This document shows positions 10,668-26,690 of a stretch of DNA of 64,000 bases, piece by piece. A model generated the notes under the pieces. It saw only the letters and a list, made by a program, of their open reading frames with translations, did not search any database and was not told the origin of the DNA. The position numbers and the translations under genes are program-made. Numbering within the stretch: the first letter of the stretch is position 1; each line of letters opens with the position of its first letter. The stretch comes from Ailanthus altissimus (taxonomy: Eukaryota > Streptophyta > Magnoliopsida > Sapindales > Simaroubaceae): contig OX327702.1 in assembly GCA_946807835.1 (NCBI GenBank), positions 16,120,001 through 16,184,000 of the forward strand. The letters are read 5' to 3'.

Positions 10668-12024
10668 TGATAAGGCGTAATTGTATAAACTATTTTATCT
10701 TCCTAACTTGATATTTGTTCAATTTATCTCAATAATTGGGTTATTTATGCGTATTAATATTTTTTTATAGGTTGAAGCATTATCGGAGCAAAAATACCGG
10801 AAAACGGACGCAAATCGGAGCATTAGAGATAAAAATACGAAATGGGGGCACTGTTTGCTACAGTACCACTGTAGCTACAGTACTGCTACAGTACCACTGT
10901 AGCAACAGTGCAGCCGCCGCAGCGCTGCGGCGCTCAGTTTCTGCAATCGGCGCCGCGGCGCCGGGACCTGGACAACAAGTTTTGACAGGTTCCTGAAAAT
11001 CAGGAAACCCAAAAGTAACTCAAAATGCGCCCTAATTCCGTGCTCTTACCTATTTAATTGCTCAAAACTTACATTTTGGGGAGAGGACTCTAGTTGGGAC
11101 AGCAGCTAGAAATACAAAGAAACACCTAACTTCTAAGTTTGGAAAAATCAAAGAGGAGGGAAGCAAGCTTCAAAAACAAAGGCATTTGACAGGGATGTCT
11201 TCTTTGCTTTGATTCTTTACTTGTTGTAAGATGTTTAGTTTACATGTATTGATGGAATTAGCTTCAAGATTGTGTAGTTTAATGATGAGCTAATTTCGTT
11301 CATCTAGGATTACATCCTTGAACTCATTTGTGATGGATTTTTAGCTCTCTCTTTTATGGTATTAATTCAGCTTTTGATATATTCATTGTGCTTGTGTGTA
11401 ATGCTATTTGATTACTTTGCTAGTAGTTAAATTGATCTAGAAATGCTTAAATAAACTTGACAAAGGCATTTAGGTATTTAGTCTTAAGCATATTGATGCA
11501 TGATCATAGTGTAATACACTTGAGTTTCATATGAGATAGACATATACTCATAAGGCATGTATGGCTCATAAAACTTGTGCTTAATGAATTTTGTTCAATT
11601 TATTTATCATAGACATATAGATATTTGATTGGATGGAATAGATTCACTTGACCTGCAAAAGAGGCTTGTGATGTGTTGAGTGTTTTGGTCAATATATCAA
11701 GTTGAGAACCAATAAACATCAAAGAGATTCTGCTGAATTTATTTGCATAATGGGGGATAGTTTGTAATCCTAGGATTTCTCATATTGAATTTAACTTGTT
11801 GGTAATTTAGTTTATCACTTAGCATAATTAAGTTGTTCTTTTACTTGAGTAGTTTAATAGCATACATTAAATCATTTTCTGGATAATAGTAGAAAGACAC
11901 CATTTCGGTAATTAAACTAGAAAAGATAAATCATTCTCTGTGGGATCGACACTTTTCTCATCATATATTACTTGTTGCGACAACGTGCACTTGCGCTAAT
12001 TTGTGTTATAGAAAACACACAACA
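10668..12024 (+). mobile_element. Solo LTR B1, target duplication GTGGT
   Basis: The LTR starts TGATAAGGCG and ends ...CACAACA. GTGGT flanks both sides (10663-10667 and 12025-12029), a perfect 5-bp target duplication. It is 1357 bp long with no internal domain, so it is a solo LTR formed by LTR-LTR recombination. A related LTR is at 60482-63361. Its upstream third carries a palindrome cluster (10858-10963), followed by a TATA-like CTATTTAA near 11060. Confidence 0.88.
10858..10963 (+). repeat. Palindrome cluster in solo LTR B1
   Basis: The 17-bp hairpin CTACAGTACCACTGTAG occurs twice (10858-10874 and 10886-10902). A perfect 18-bp palindrome, CGCCGCAGCGCTGCGGCG, follows at 10915-10932, and a perfect 16-bp palindrome, CGGCGCCGCGGCGCCG, at 10948-10963. 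All are in an otherwise AT-rich LTR. Confidence 0.9.
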
Positions 12025-12510
12025 GTGGTAGATTGATACATAATCATAGGATAACATCTATGAGTTCCGTCTATGATAGACATATACTTAGGTGGCATGT
12101 ATGGTTTAATTATGAGTTATATCTTAGTCAGATTACTATAGACATATAGATAATTATTAGGGTGTGGTATTATCATTCGACTATTGACAGAGTCTTATGA
12201 TGAAATCGATGTCTAGCCAATCAATTGGTAGTAAGGGAATAACTAAGGGGTTAAAGAATTCAATAAAATACTGGGAGATACGTCAAAATCCTAGATTACG
12301 TCTCAAACTAGTGAATTCTATCTTTGAGTGCTTGTGATATTTAATTAATTTTAATTTGATAATAATAGTATAGTTAACTAAACTTTATCTTTAAAATTTT
12401 CTAGATAAAGATACGATAGATTAATTTTGGTAATTGATTCAAGAAATAGACACAATATTACTTGATAAAAAAATGTGCACTTGTACTAGGCTAATAAACC
12501 ATACATCAGT

Positions 12511-14709
12511 GAGCTTGTTGTGAATTCTAACTCCCAAGTTAATAGGCTTGGGAGGTCTAGAATGACAATCTTATTCCAATAAGGGGTTAACTCTTAAACT
12601 ATTAGTTTAACCTTTAAGCTATGGACTACTACAAGCTATCAATTATTGTTGTTCATGTTTAACACTTAAACAACAAAAACATGTTTTCTAATGCTTATAG
12701 TAAATTCGGCCATATACTAAAAAAAAAGAAAAGAAGTTTTTGAATGTTCTCAACATTTACACAATTTCTTCAACTCTTGAAAGGAAAAGAAAAACACTTC
12801 TCTCTTTTTTCACCTCTGGACTTGGTCGAATTTCCTTTTACTCTAAAATGAGAAACATTTTGCTCTTTTATCCTTTTCTTCATTTTCCCTCTAACAAGCA
12901 ATTAATGGGCCACAAGTATGGTTCATGTATTCCTTACCCATTTGGTTTTGCCTCATAAAATAAATGTTTACAGTAAAAACTTAATTAACAAAGTAAAAAG
13001 GCATGTGATGGAATGGATTATAGGTCTTTGGCCGAGACAACTAGCAAAGAAAAAAATTTCACTTTCTTGTTTTACATATTTTGGCCCCACTACTCTTCAT
13101 AAGGCCATGTATATTTGTTTTATTGATTTGTTTAATCATTATTAAATTATCAAACACATATGTTATATGTATTTATTTCTTTTGTTATTTTAATCAAATT
13201 AAGATGTCAACAAATGTATTATAATATTATTTTTTGACTTAATTAATTATAATATCAAATATTATAATTGTTATTTTATTCAATAAATAATTTAATGAAT
13301 AAAATAATGATCTTGCTTGTCCAACAAGTAAGGTTATCTTGGTAATTTCTAAGTCAAACAATAATTGGCCTCTAATGTACCACGTGTTATCATTCTATTG
13401 GTCAACAACTATTGTTAACTATTTGATATACTTAACTCTTAAGTTTTGACACGTGTACATCCCGAGGGATACTGAAGTAAATGTCTGATCTGCTAGAATT
13501 TACTGGATTGAACTATTCAATCCAATATGTTTCCTCCAGTGCACGACGAGTATACTTCATATTGTGGGACTTCCTAAGTCCACGCCTGATTTGTCAAACA
13601 AAACTATTTCGAGAGTCTGAGATCGATGCCTTATGCTCATGCCACGAATATTACAATCAATGCAGTAGACCATACAAGTTGAGGTCAAAGTGTATACATA
13701 TAATTCTTCTACCATTTATATCCTAGAGAAGCAGGGATATAGATCATCACCGTCAAATTTCCACGCGGTCATCCATGAACTTATCTCTAGACACGTATCT
13801 CGATAAATAATATACGCAAACACTTTTGCGATATTGTTTGATCCTGTTGGAAGCTTTTTTTTCAGGTTTTTTTCTTTTGGCCATAAGTCTTTCTAACATA
13901 TATTCTCGGAGCATCCGAATATACAACTCACCATGAGCTAACGAATTCCATATCTGCACACACCAAACTTCATGAGCATCGAACCATACCCAGTGACACA
14001 TAGCAGTTAGACCATGAAAGGTCTCTAATATATGTGGAACTAAAGCATGGTGGATCACTCACAAGTCCACTATGGTGCTTAGATCAAAGGACCACGTACA
14101 GTACTCAACTCGAGAGGACCTACCATTGACAGTTTCATAGGATATCTATCGGGGTCCTTGATGAACCTGTTCAGTATTCAGTTCTTATTGAATATCTGTA
14201 TGCTATACAAATTTCTGGTAAGTTCATGGTCAATTAAGAACAACTATCTAAACCATCTAGATATAGAATACACTCTTCTATTAAAAAGGGTTCCACTGAC
14301 AGACTTGCATCGGTGAATTAGATTAGGAACATCGTATTTGAGAATACACGTCCATAATAGCACTTCTTAGTACCTATTGCAACTATATTATTACTGATGT
14401 ACTCTCGGGTCTATGTCTCGTTACAGATAAGATCCCATATTTTAAATTTTTTTAACTTTTATAACCTATTAATTTTTAGTAGTGCTAACTGTTAGTAATT
14501 ATAATTCTCAGCATTACTAACCTTTAGCGCTGGTCTAAACTTCTTTAGGCTGGATCTGAACTCCTTCAGATTATACAATGTCTATAGCATTACAAGCACT
14601 GTACTATTTAATTAATAAAATTAGCTATTTAGTAAAATGTATTATATAAATATTATAAAATAAAATATTCATACAACAGTGGGATGACATGTAAGCATAA
14701 ATCCTAACA
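12511..14709 (-). mobile_element. K-family LTR copy K2, minus strand, 3' end truncated
   Basis: Read on the minus strand it starts TGTTAGGATT at 14709. It follows K1 and K3 through long shared segments, such as the one containing GAGACCTTTCATGGTCT (about 14011-14032). The left end lacks the last ~200 bp seen in K1 and abuts the Athila-type 3' LTR. Open frames inside, such as 13753-14058 (-), are not genes because the corresponding positions in K1 and K3 are not open. Confidence 0.75.
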
Positions 14710-15160
14710 GTTGAAGCTTTATCGGCTGGCCATTTAGAGAGCAAAAGGTGAAAAAAATTATTTTCTCATTTTTCAAGTGTAAGTGTTACACTCTAATACT
14801 CATCTTGTTCTTCCATTGTCCAAGCCACCACCACAACAACATATGTTCATAAGTTCAAGAGTTGAACTTTTAAGATTACAGTGTTAATCTAAGGTTTAAG
14901 GAGTTAAACCCAGTAGTTGGATTCGAGCTACTGTCTAGCTGATCAATCCTACTATGTTGATCACTAGAACTGCCTACGGGCATCACTTCAGACGGATTCT
15001 CAAAAATTAGTCTCAAGACTTATTAGATGAGATTTCTCAATTTAGTTTTAATTTTGATTAAATGCATAAATGTGTTCATATGATAGTTTTAAGACTTCCG
15101 CTGTGTATTTAATGTGTATGTATTGATTATGAACACAAATACCACATGTTTACACTATAT
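14710..15160 (+). repeat. K-family LTR 3' part, plus strand
   Basis: This stretch resembles the last 400 bp of K1 (6715-7110) in direct orientation: GGCTGGCCATT with a purine-rich tract, then a GATCA-rich segment, then TTTCTCAATTTAGTTTTAATT. It abuts the 5' end of the oppositely oriented copy K2. Either K2 landed in an older + copy or the pair is a rearrangement. Confidence 0.6.
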
Positions 15161-16868
15161 TTTAATCGGCCCTTTCAAAATCTCTCAAAGATTTAAAGTT
15201 ATAAAGAATGATAATTTTAGAGGTTAAAAGAACTTACCTCTTAAACCTTGTGTACCTAGGTTAGTAATCTATTTGTGGGGAAATTCAAGCTCTAGAATAG
15301 ATGCAGAGGTACTATAATGCTTGTGTTCTTTTATGAAGAAAGTGAAAGAAAAGAAATATATGGGATGTTTTGTGTGCAAAGTGAGTGTTAAGGCAACTAT
15401 AATACATGAAAGGATATTAAGGTTATGATGTTAGAGTTATATCATGTCATTCTTGTGAAAATAATATATTATTCATGATAACACATAAAGTATGGAAGGT
15501 AAAATGACTCATAAACCCAAAAATTTGTTAAACCTAATTTTATTGAAAATAATTTAATAATGTTCGATGTAAATTTGGGATGAGTTTAGTATACAAAGTA
15601 AAAACTCACAACAAGGTTGGGGCATATATGATTTGGTGAAATATATGCGAATACTTGTTGCGAGTATTTGTCGATATTAACATGTTTAATTTTTTTTTCT
15701 AAAAATTAACATGTTTAATTTTGTTTTATTAATACCTACTCTTGTTTGACAAGCGGTGCAACTATTGCTAACTAAGGTGGAGACATATGAACTTAGTGTT
15801 AGATATTTAATTTTATTTTAAAACAATAATAGTAATAAACTTGTTTGTGGGACTTTGATTTCTGACTTAATTGTTTATTGTATTGGTTGTTTTATGCACT
15901 TTTTTATTTTTTATTTGAGACTAATTCAAATATTAATCTAATTAGAATTATTATGTTATGTTTTATTATAATTATGAATTAAATTTTTTGATATAATTTT
16001 GATTGATATATGTTTTAGATTTTCTTTAAAATTAAAGTTATAAAATTATATTTTTTATTATATTAATTTATTACTACTTAAAATCTATAGATAATATGAT
16101 TTTAAAGTATTTGCCTCTAATCCGATACTAAGGGCATGTTCTAACATATTATTCAAAATATTATATAATATTTGATGCAATAAAAATTAAAATATAAATT
16201 AGAAAATACCATACGAAGATATTATTTAACAAAACAAGAATAGAATAATTACAAAAAATGAAAGTAAAAATCCCCAATCGTAATACTAACCATGATCTAG
16301 AAAAATTTCAAAGTTTTTTTTAGATGAAAAAACAAGGATAATAACAAAAACAATTATTATTTTTCAAATTAATAAAAAAATATTTTAAATATCAACTCCA
16401 TAGTCATCATTTGTAAAGTTTGGTTGTAAATAATCAATTCACCAACCATTCAATCGATGAAAAATAAATTTTTACATGTTTACATAATAACAAATTGAAC
16501 TAGCATTTCATATATTCAAGAGAAAGGCAGAATTATTTATATTCATATAAACTTTATTTTTTTATTTTTTTTAATATATTAAAACTTCTATTCATCTTTT
16601 TATTTGAACATTCATTTTTTTTTTAGAATCAAAATTTGAGAGGTGCACTACAACTGTTTCAAGTACTAAAAATTTCATTTATTGTGGATACAAAATATGC
16701 CCAAAAAGAATATCTAATTAATAAATTGAACAAAATTCATATATCTATTGAAAAATCAAAATCCAAATTGCTCCGTAAAGCTTCTAATAAAGTGAAAAAG
16801 CAAAGTAGAAAACATGAAAGGAAACCAACACACTTTACTTTCCTAACAAGAAACGAAGTTACCCTTCT
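15161..16868. other. AT-rich upstream region of CDC48
   Basis: No coding sequence, RNA gene or recognisable element is visible. Long A/T runs dominate 15680-16640. The part nearest the gene is likely to contain promoter elements, but none can be named from sequence alone apart from the TATA box listed separately. Confidence 0.4.
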
Positions 16869-16877
16869 CTATAAAAG
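16869..16877 (+). promoter_or_regulatory. TATA box of CDC48
   Basis: CTATAAAAG lies 107 bp upstream of the start codon. It is followed by a pyrimidine-rich leader (about 16900-16983) with no upstream ATG. Spacing and leader composition fit a plant RNA polymerase II core promoter with transcription starting near 16900. Confidence 0.7.
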
Positions 16878-16983
16878 ACTTGAACATCTCAGATCCCATT
16901 CTTCACAACGACAATTTCTTGTTTGTATTGATCACTCTACAACTCTTCGTTTCATTATTCTCTCTCAAACCAATACAACAACC

Positions 16984-21607
<4,624 letters not shown>

Positions 21608-21611
<4 letters not shown>

Positions 21612-21682
21612 ACTGCATCGTGTGGTTGCCTAATTTATATTGATGTTTACTTAAACTGCATCATGTGTGGTTGTCTAATTTA
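21608..21682 (+). repeat. Tandem duplication across the CDC48 stop codon and 3' UTR
   Basis: TTAAACTGCATCGTGTGGTT at 21608 recurs as TTAAACTGCATCATGTGTGG at 21651, and both copies end in CTAATTTA. The period is 43 bp. The first copy includes the natural TAA stop, so the second adds a duplicate out-of-gene copy of that context. Confidence 0.85.
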
Positions 21683-23389
21683 CGTCTAGACTTAATGTAT
21701 GCATTTGATGATTAGATGTAAGATTTGGTGAAAGCTCTGATGGTTGTGCCATTGATTGGAGCAGAGGTTGCTCCTGGGTTTAGGCCTAGAACATTATTCC
21801 CTTATTTTGAAGATTATAATGGATGACATGAAACTTCACAAGATTTAAGTTAATTGTTAGAATTGCTTAGACTAGTTACCTATTAGTTGACGGTAGTTGA
21901 TGGGAAAAATACAAAATAAATCAGGAGAATTTCATAATTAGTCAATTAAATTGGGTTATTTTATTTTATATTTTGATTCATTTTTGCAAAAAATATTAAA
22001 TAATATCGAAAAAAATAAATGAAGAATAAAATTAAAAGAATTTATGTAGTTTAATTTAAATTCAATCACGTCTACGGATTATTAAAAATAAAATTTATTA
22101 AATTATTATGATTATATTGACTTTCATTACTTATTAAACTGAATTTATTATAAAAGAATATTAATTCAAAATTATAAGTGTTTTTTATTGTTCTAAAGAT
22201 AGTTAAATTATAAATTTTTAGCTAAAATTAAAAAAATTATAAAATGATAAAAATAAAAATAAATTTTTTTATTTTTTTATTTTTTTTTATACTCTCATAT
22301 TTTCTCTCTTTTGCCTTTATTCTTTTTTGGTATTTGTGGGGTTATTATGGTGTACTTTTCATTTCTAAAAGAGTTTTGATAATGTAAAAATTTTTTTTGT
22401 CAATTTCGATGTCACATGTATTAATTTATTTTTATTTATATTTAAATAAAATAAATTGGTTCAATAATTTTTGCACAAATTAAATAAATTAGTTCAACCA
22501 TCGCTTATGTATAAATTAAATAAATTAGTTCAACCACTATTATTTATACATAAATCAAATAAATTGATTCAACTACTCTTATATATAAATAAAAAAAATT
22601 GACTCCACTAAACACCTATTTATCTTTAATATCAACAGTAATTACATGTGGTTGAAATTCGAAATCCAAAATTTTCTGTATAATAATTCGCTTGGCATAT
22701 GGCTAATCCTTCAAAGTCCTGCACGGATTGCCTGTTTCTTATTGATACATGGGACATTTATAGACATTTACTATTGAGGTGTCGGTTGGTACTATTTCGC
22801 CTGAGAGATCTTAGCCTTAACATTGATCGGGTTCCTGAATTTCTGTCTATGATTAAAATGTTGGTTAGTGTTAATAGAACATTCATTTATTTTCACTAAA
22901 CGGACTGGGATTCAGGCACAAAATTTTTTCCCTCGGATGTGGTGGTTTTGAATCAAAACATTTTAATCAAGACTTTTGACCTTAAAACTATTCGTCACAC
23001 TTTTTATTTGATTAAAATGTTTTATTACAAAAATATCTTTAAACAACAGCATAATAATTTAAATAAATATATAAAAATAAAAATGTCAATCGAGTCATAT
23101 CGTGTCAAAGTACCGTGTATGGATAGCACGACTCAACGAATCAGGCCATGCTGGACTTCGATATTCAGCCTGATCGGCAAGAGCCTGTAAAAAACTCGAG
23201 TTAGGCACAATTCATGAAATTTTGTAATTACAAAGTCTTGAGTTTAAGACTTAAGACTAAAAACTTAGAAAAGCAAAGGCTGCCACTAGTCAAGTTTGAT
23301 ATAAACTTTCCAAACTTTGATATTTGTTTTGAATAAAGTGCAATTAAATCAATTACTAATTTTTATAGTAAAATTTTCACTGTATTAAT
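21683..23389. other. CDC48 3' flank and AT-rich intergenic DNA
   Basis: The 3' UTR and polyadenylation site should lie in the first 200-300 bp, but I cannot fix the site. The rest is AT-rich with no gene recognised. Short repeats of the type AAATAAATTRRTTCAAC recur at about 22480-22600. A GC-richer patch at 23085-23210 with CGTGTCA and GCACGACTCAAC words faintly resembles the subterminal parts of plant hAT-like elements. Confidence 0.4.
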
Positions 23390-24060
23390 TCTTATATACT
23401 TTTTCATAAATTTCATCGTAATTGTAATTAGCATTCTAATTATAATTATAAGTAGAATTATAATCGTAATTAGAATTACAATTATGATAATATATTTCAT
23501 AAATTACAATTAAAAATTGTATTTGCGATGATATAGTATTACAAATGTAATTATAATTGTAATTATAATTATAATGTAATTACAATTATAATATTGTAAT
23601 ATAATTACAATTATAATATTGTAATATAATTGCAATCATAATATTGTAATAATAATTAAAATTATAATTGTAACTAACAAATATATTTTTATCGTAATTA
23701 AAATTGCATCTATTATAATTATGATTATAATTGTAATTACCTTTAACATAATTGTAGTGTGATTATAATTATAATTCTACCGATAATTATAATTACAATC
23801 ACAACTCAATAATAAAAACTAAAATTACTATTTAAATAATAGCTATTGCAATTAAAATTGCATTGCAATTATAAAAATTTCAATTGCTATTAATTACAAT
23901 TATGCATAATTATATTGGAATTATAATTATGATATCATTTTACTATAATGATTATAATTACGGTTGCAATTCTAATGATTGTAATTGTGGTCATAATTCT
24001 AAATGTAATTACATCATTTTATAATAATAATTTGTGTTGTAATTATTATAATAAAATATT
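23390..24060. repeat. AT-rich block of inverted ATTATAATTGTAAT-type words
   Basis: About 670 bp consist almost entirely of AATTATAATT / TAATTACAATT words in both orientations, giving very high potential for hairpins. A clear tandem core of three 25-bp units lies at 23581-23605, 23606-23630 and 23631-23655, each containing ATAATATTGTAATA. No coding sequence. Confidence 0.85.
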
Positions 24061-24390
24061 AAACAATAGTCCTCTTTCCAACTTAAGAGTCTATCATTCA
24101 GTAGGTTATAAAATGTTTATTAGATCAGTGTTGTTAAAAAAGATTATATTTTTTATATTTAATAATTAAACTATATTATTTATATTTTTAGATTTAACTT
24201 TAATTTATGTAATGTTATATTTAAATTTCAAGAACTAAATTATGTATTTTTTATTTATTATGTGCACCAATTTATTTAATATTATATTTATATAACTTGT
24301 TATTTATTTTGTAAGGGTTGTGCTATAAATTTATAATGTCTATTGACTTTCTAGTCATATATATTGTTGTTTTAATAAAAATAAACTCCA

Positions 24391-25459
24391 TGTTGGTTGT
24401 AAAATATTAATCTATTGGCATTGAAAAAGTTTAAATACTTAAGTAAGGTAAATTAAGTGCTAGTAAAGCACTCATGGAAACTCAAGAACTTTAAGACTTC
24501 AATAAAACATAAGGTCAAATTGAAAATTATTCTATCTTTGCATGAGATAGAAGATTTGCACAAAATTAATGACAACAGAAAGATAATTGTATCATCTTTC
24601 TAAAAAAATTTACAAAGGTAAATTTGGATTTGTTTACGAAAAGTTATAGCAAAATCATTCAAGTATGCTTGTTAGACTAAAGTGCAAAGTTTTCAAAGTT
24701 TTAGAAAATAGACTAAAATATAAAAAATCAAAACTTTTTGAAAGGGTCACTATAGCGGCAATGTAGCAACGAGGGGCGAATTACTGTGCAACAGTCAAAA
24801 TACTATAGTAGTAATGTAGCAACGGTCAAGTTACTGTAACAGCATTGTAACAAATCGTAAAGTTACTGTAGCAATGACTATTTTTTACTCCTTATAAATA
24901 CCTCACTCATTTAAAGCTTATTACCAATGAGAAAAAACTTTCTATATTAAAATTCTTGAGCTTTGTTATTCTTATACCTTCATATTAACTTATTTGAGAG
25001 TTTAAAATCTTTTATATTTGTATTAATTCTTGTGTTGAGTTTATTAAAGTGTTTGTGGGGAACTCTTAAAAGTAAAATGATTACACTTTTGTTATAAGGG
25101 TTTTTGTAACTTGAAAACCAATTTGTTGTAAAGTTTTCTTGACACTTTGTAAGTCAAGTGTATTGATTCTTGGCCTTAATTTTAAGGCAAGCTAGTGGAA
25201 TTCTCAACGCAAGTTGCTTAAGGCGTGAAAATATGCTGTGTGAAGTGTCAAACCACGTAAACATACAGTGCAATTCTCTATATCCCTTACTCTCTTTATT
25301 TTTTCATTTTAGTTATCATCTTGCTCTTATTTATTGCAATTTAGTTTTTGTTAAATTTGTTTAAATTTTAAATAATTGCATAAATTATTTATATTAGTGC
25401 ATTGATTTTAAAATACGCAATTTATCCCTCCTCTTGGGTTGCCTATCTAGATTTTCAAT
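24391..25459 (+). mobile_element. Solo LTR of a Ty1/copia-type element (left end approximate)
   Basis: It ends TCTTGGGTTGCCTATCTAG followed by ATTTTCA, the same terminal sequence as the LTRs at 44475 and 46959. It shares their order of a CTGTAGCA motif array (24747-24870), a TATA box (CCTTATAAATAC, 24890-24901) and a T-rich end. No primer-binding site follows, so it is a solo LTR. The start is set at TGTTGG at 24391 by analogy. The flanks CTCCA and ATGTC do not match, so the left end is uncertain. Confidence 0.65.
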
Positions 25460-26690
25460 GTCATTGAGTTTTTAATTCACACATTATTTATTAGTTATAT
25501 AATTTTACTTCATGCTTAAATTGATTTAGTTAAATAATAAATAAAAAATAAATCATAGACCAAATATTGTGTTATATATAAAAAATTGTAGACAATTAAT
25601 AAATGTTTATATTGGTTGAGTTGTTAAATGATTTATTTTTTATCATGAGGGTTTGAACCCATGCCCTCATAAACTTAATTGCTACTAAATAGTAAATTTG
25701 CAATTATATTTTTTAAAATATTATTTGATAAATAAAAATAATAATTAATAAATTAAAATATAAAAATTAATGGGCCAGCCCGTTGACATGGCCTATTTAA
25801 CTTTACTTGGGCAACCTAGATTTTCAGCCCTGGCATGGCCCACTAGGCCCACATGCCTAGGCATGACACAAACCGTGGCTTAGGCAGCTTGCATCGTGCT
25901 AGGCTTAGAGTTCTTAGTTCCGTGCTTGGGCCAACACGACCCAACTATTGTTCGAGTCTATGCTAGCCTAGCACGAAAGTCCATCGGGTTTCAATTTTGT
26001 GGGCTATGCTAAATCGATAAGGTTTTCTTGACATGTTTACCCAAAAACACACTTATCCATTAGATGAATTTATTTTAGATGATAATAAGGATGATGTGGT
26101 ATTTTACTTATAAAGGGACACATAACCTAATTAGATTGTTTTTGTTTTTTAATTTCTTGATTAAAATTATAAATAAATAAACAAAATAAAATGAAAAGGA
26201 TTTAAGAAAAAGGAGCAATAGTAGTTGCTGTTGAAAGTTGTCTGTCATCAATTGACTGACAATGGGTCTTCGTTGATCAGCAAGCTAGAGATGATGACGA
26301 TGGCATATCGACTCACCGTAGTTATTATTGGATTTCAAATTTCGTGATTCATGTGGTGGTTGAGTTATTTTTGCTAATGGACATTTAAAGAAGGCCTAAA
26401 ATTGGTGAAAAATATAGTTTCCATTTGATAGCGACGTTACAATAGCACTCGTTATTCTCCTAAATTTTGAGTCTCCTCTAATTCTATGTTTTTGAAATAA
26501 TCCTACTATTGTATAGATTATAAAATTTTGAGTATAATAATATCCACGCCATGTCGGTTTGCTACCATCACCATTACATAATGAATAGTCAAGGGTGACT
26601 AATGCTTGGTGAACGACAGTCAACTCACAACTGATGTTGCTCATTTTCAATTTTTTTTAATTTTGCTATATTATTTTATCATAACTAGTT
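25460..26690. other. Intergenic DNA, no gene recognised
   Basis: A GC-richer stretch at 25770-25990 is full of GGCCCA, TAGGC and CACGA words (for example GGCATGGCCCACTAGGCCCA). It resembles sequence near plant hAT-like transposon ends but carries no open frame. The remainder is AT-rich with no signal I can name. Confidence 0.35.

Larger units (their letters stand above)
1..12505 (+). mobile_element. Athila-type Ty3/gypsy LTR retrotransposon, degenerate, 5' LTR outside the window
   Basis: The order gag, aspartic protease, reverse transcriptase with RNase H, integrase, then a third ORF and a 3' LTR is that of the plant Athila group of Ty3/gypsy elements. All coding parts are on the + strand and carry frameshifts and stops, so the element is inactive. 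Two younger insertions split it: a solo LTR in the integrase (4992-7151) and another in the 3' LTR (10668-12024). The right end is placed at the CA in 12504-12505, by analogy with the LTR ends at 57776 and 40815. The 5' LTR and primer-binding site would lie left of base 1. Confidence 0.85.
9862..12505 (+). repeat. 3' LTR of the Athila-type element, split by solo LTR B1
   Basis: The LTR begins TGATAATAG just after the polypurine tract and reads to 10667. It is interrupted by the B1 solo LTR with duplicated GTGGT, and resumes at 12030 to the CA end at 12505. The outer parts align end to end with the LTR at 56304-57776 (for example the TATGAGTTTCAT-like segment near 12059 and the tract with TAGACATATAGATA). 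The native length is about 1.28 kb. Two GC-rich words, GCCGCGACGCTC (10075) and CACCGCGGCGCTC (10120), stand out from the AT-rich background. Confidence 0.7.

Noticed and set aside
10736..10996. 86-codon open frame
   Set aside because: It crosses the palindrome cluster of solo LTR B1 and is not open in the related LTR B2.
13753..14058. 101-codon open frame on the minus strand
   Set aside because: It lies in the K2 LTR and the corresponding parts of K1 and K3 are not open. No domain is recognisable.
22699..22899. 66-codon open frame downstream of CDC48
   Set aside because: No homology recognised, length expected by chance, no nearby promoter or splice pattern supporting a gene.
24387..25464. 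Target duplication of the copia solo LTR
   Set aside because: The flanking 5-mers CTCCA and ATGTC do not match, so the left end stays approximate.
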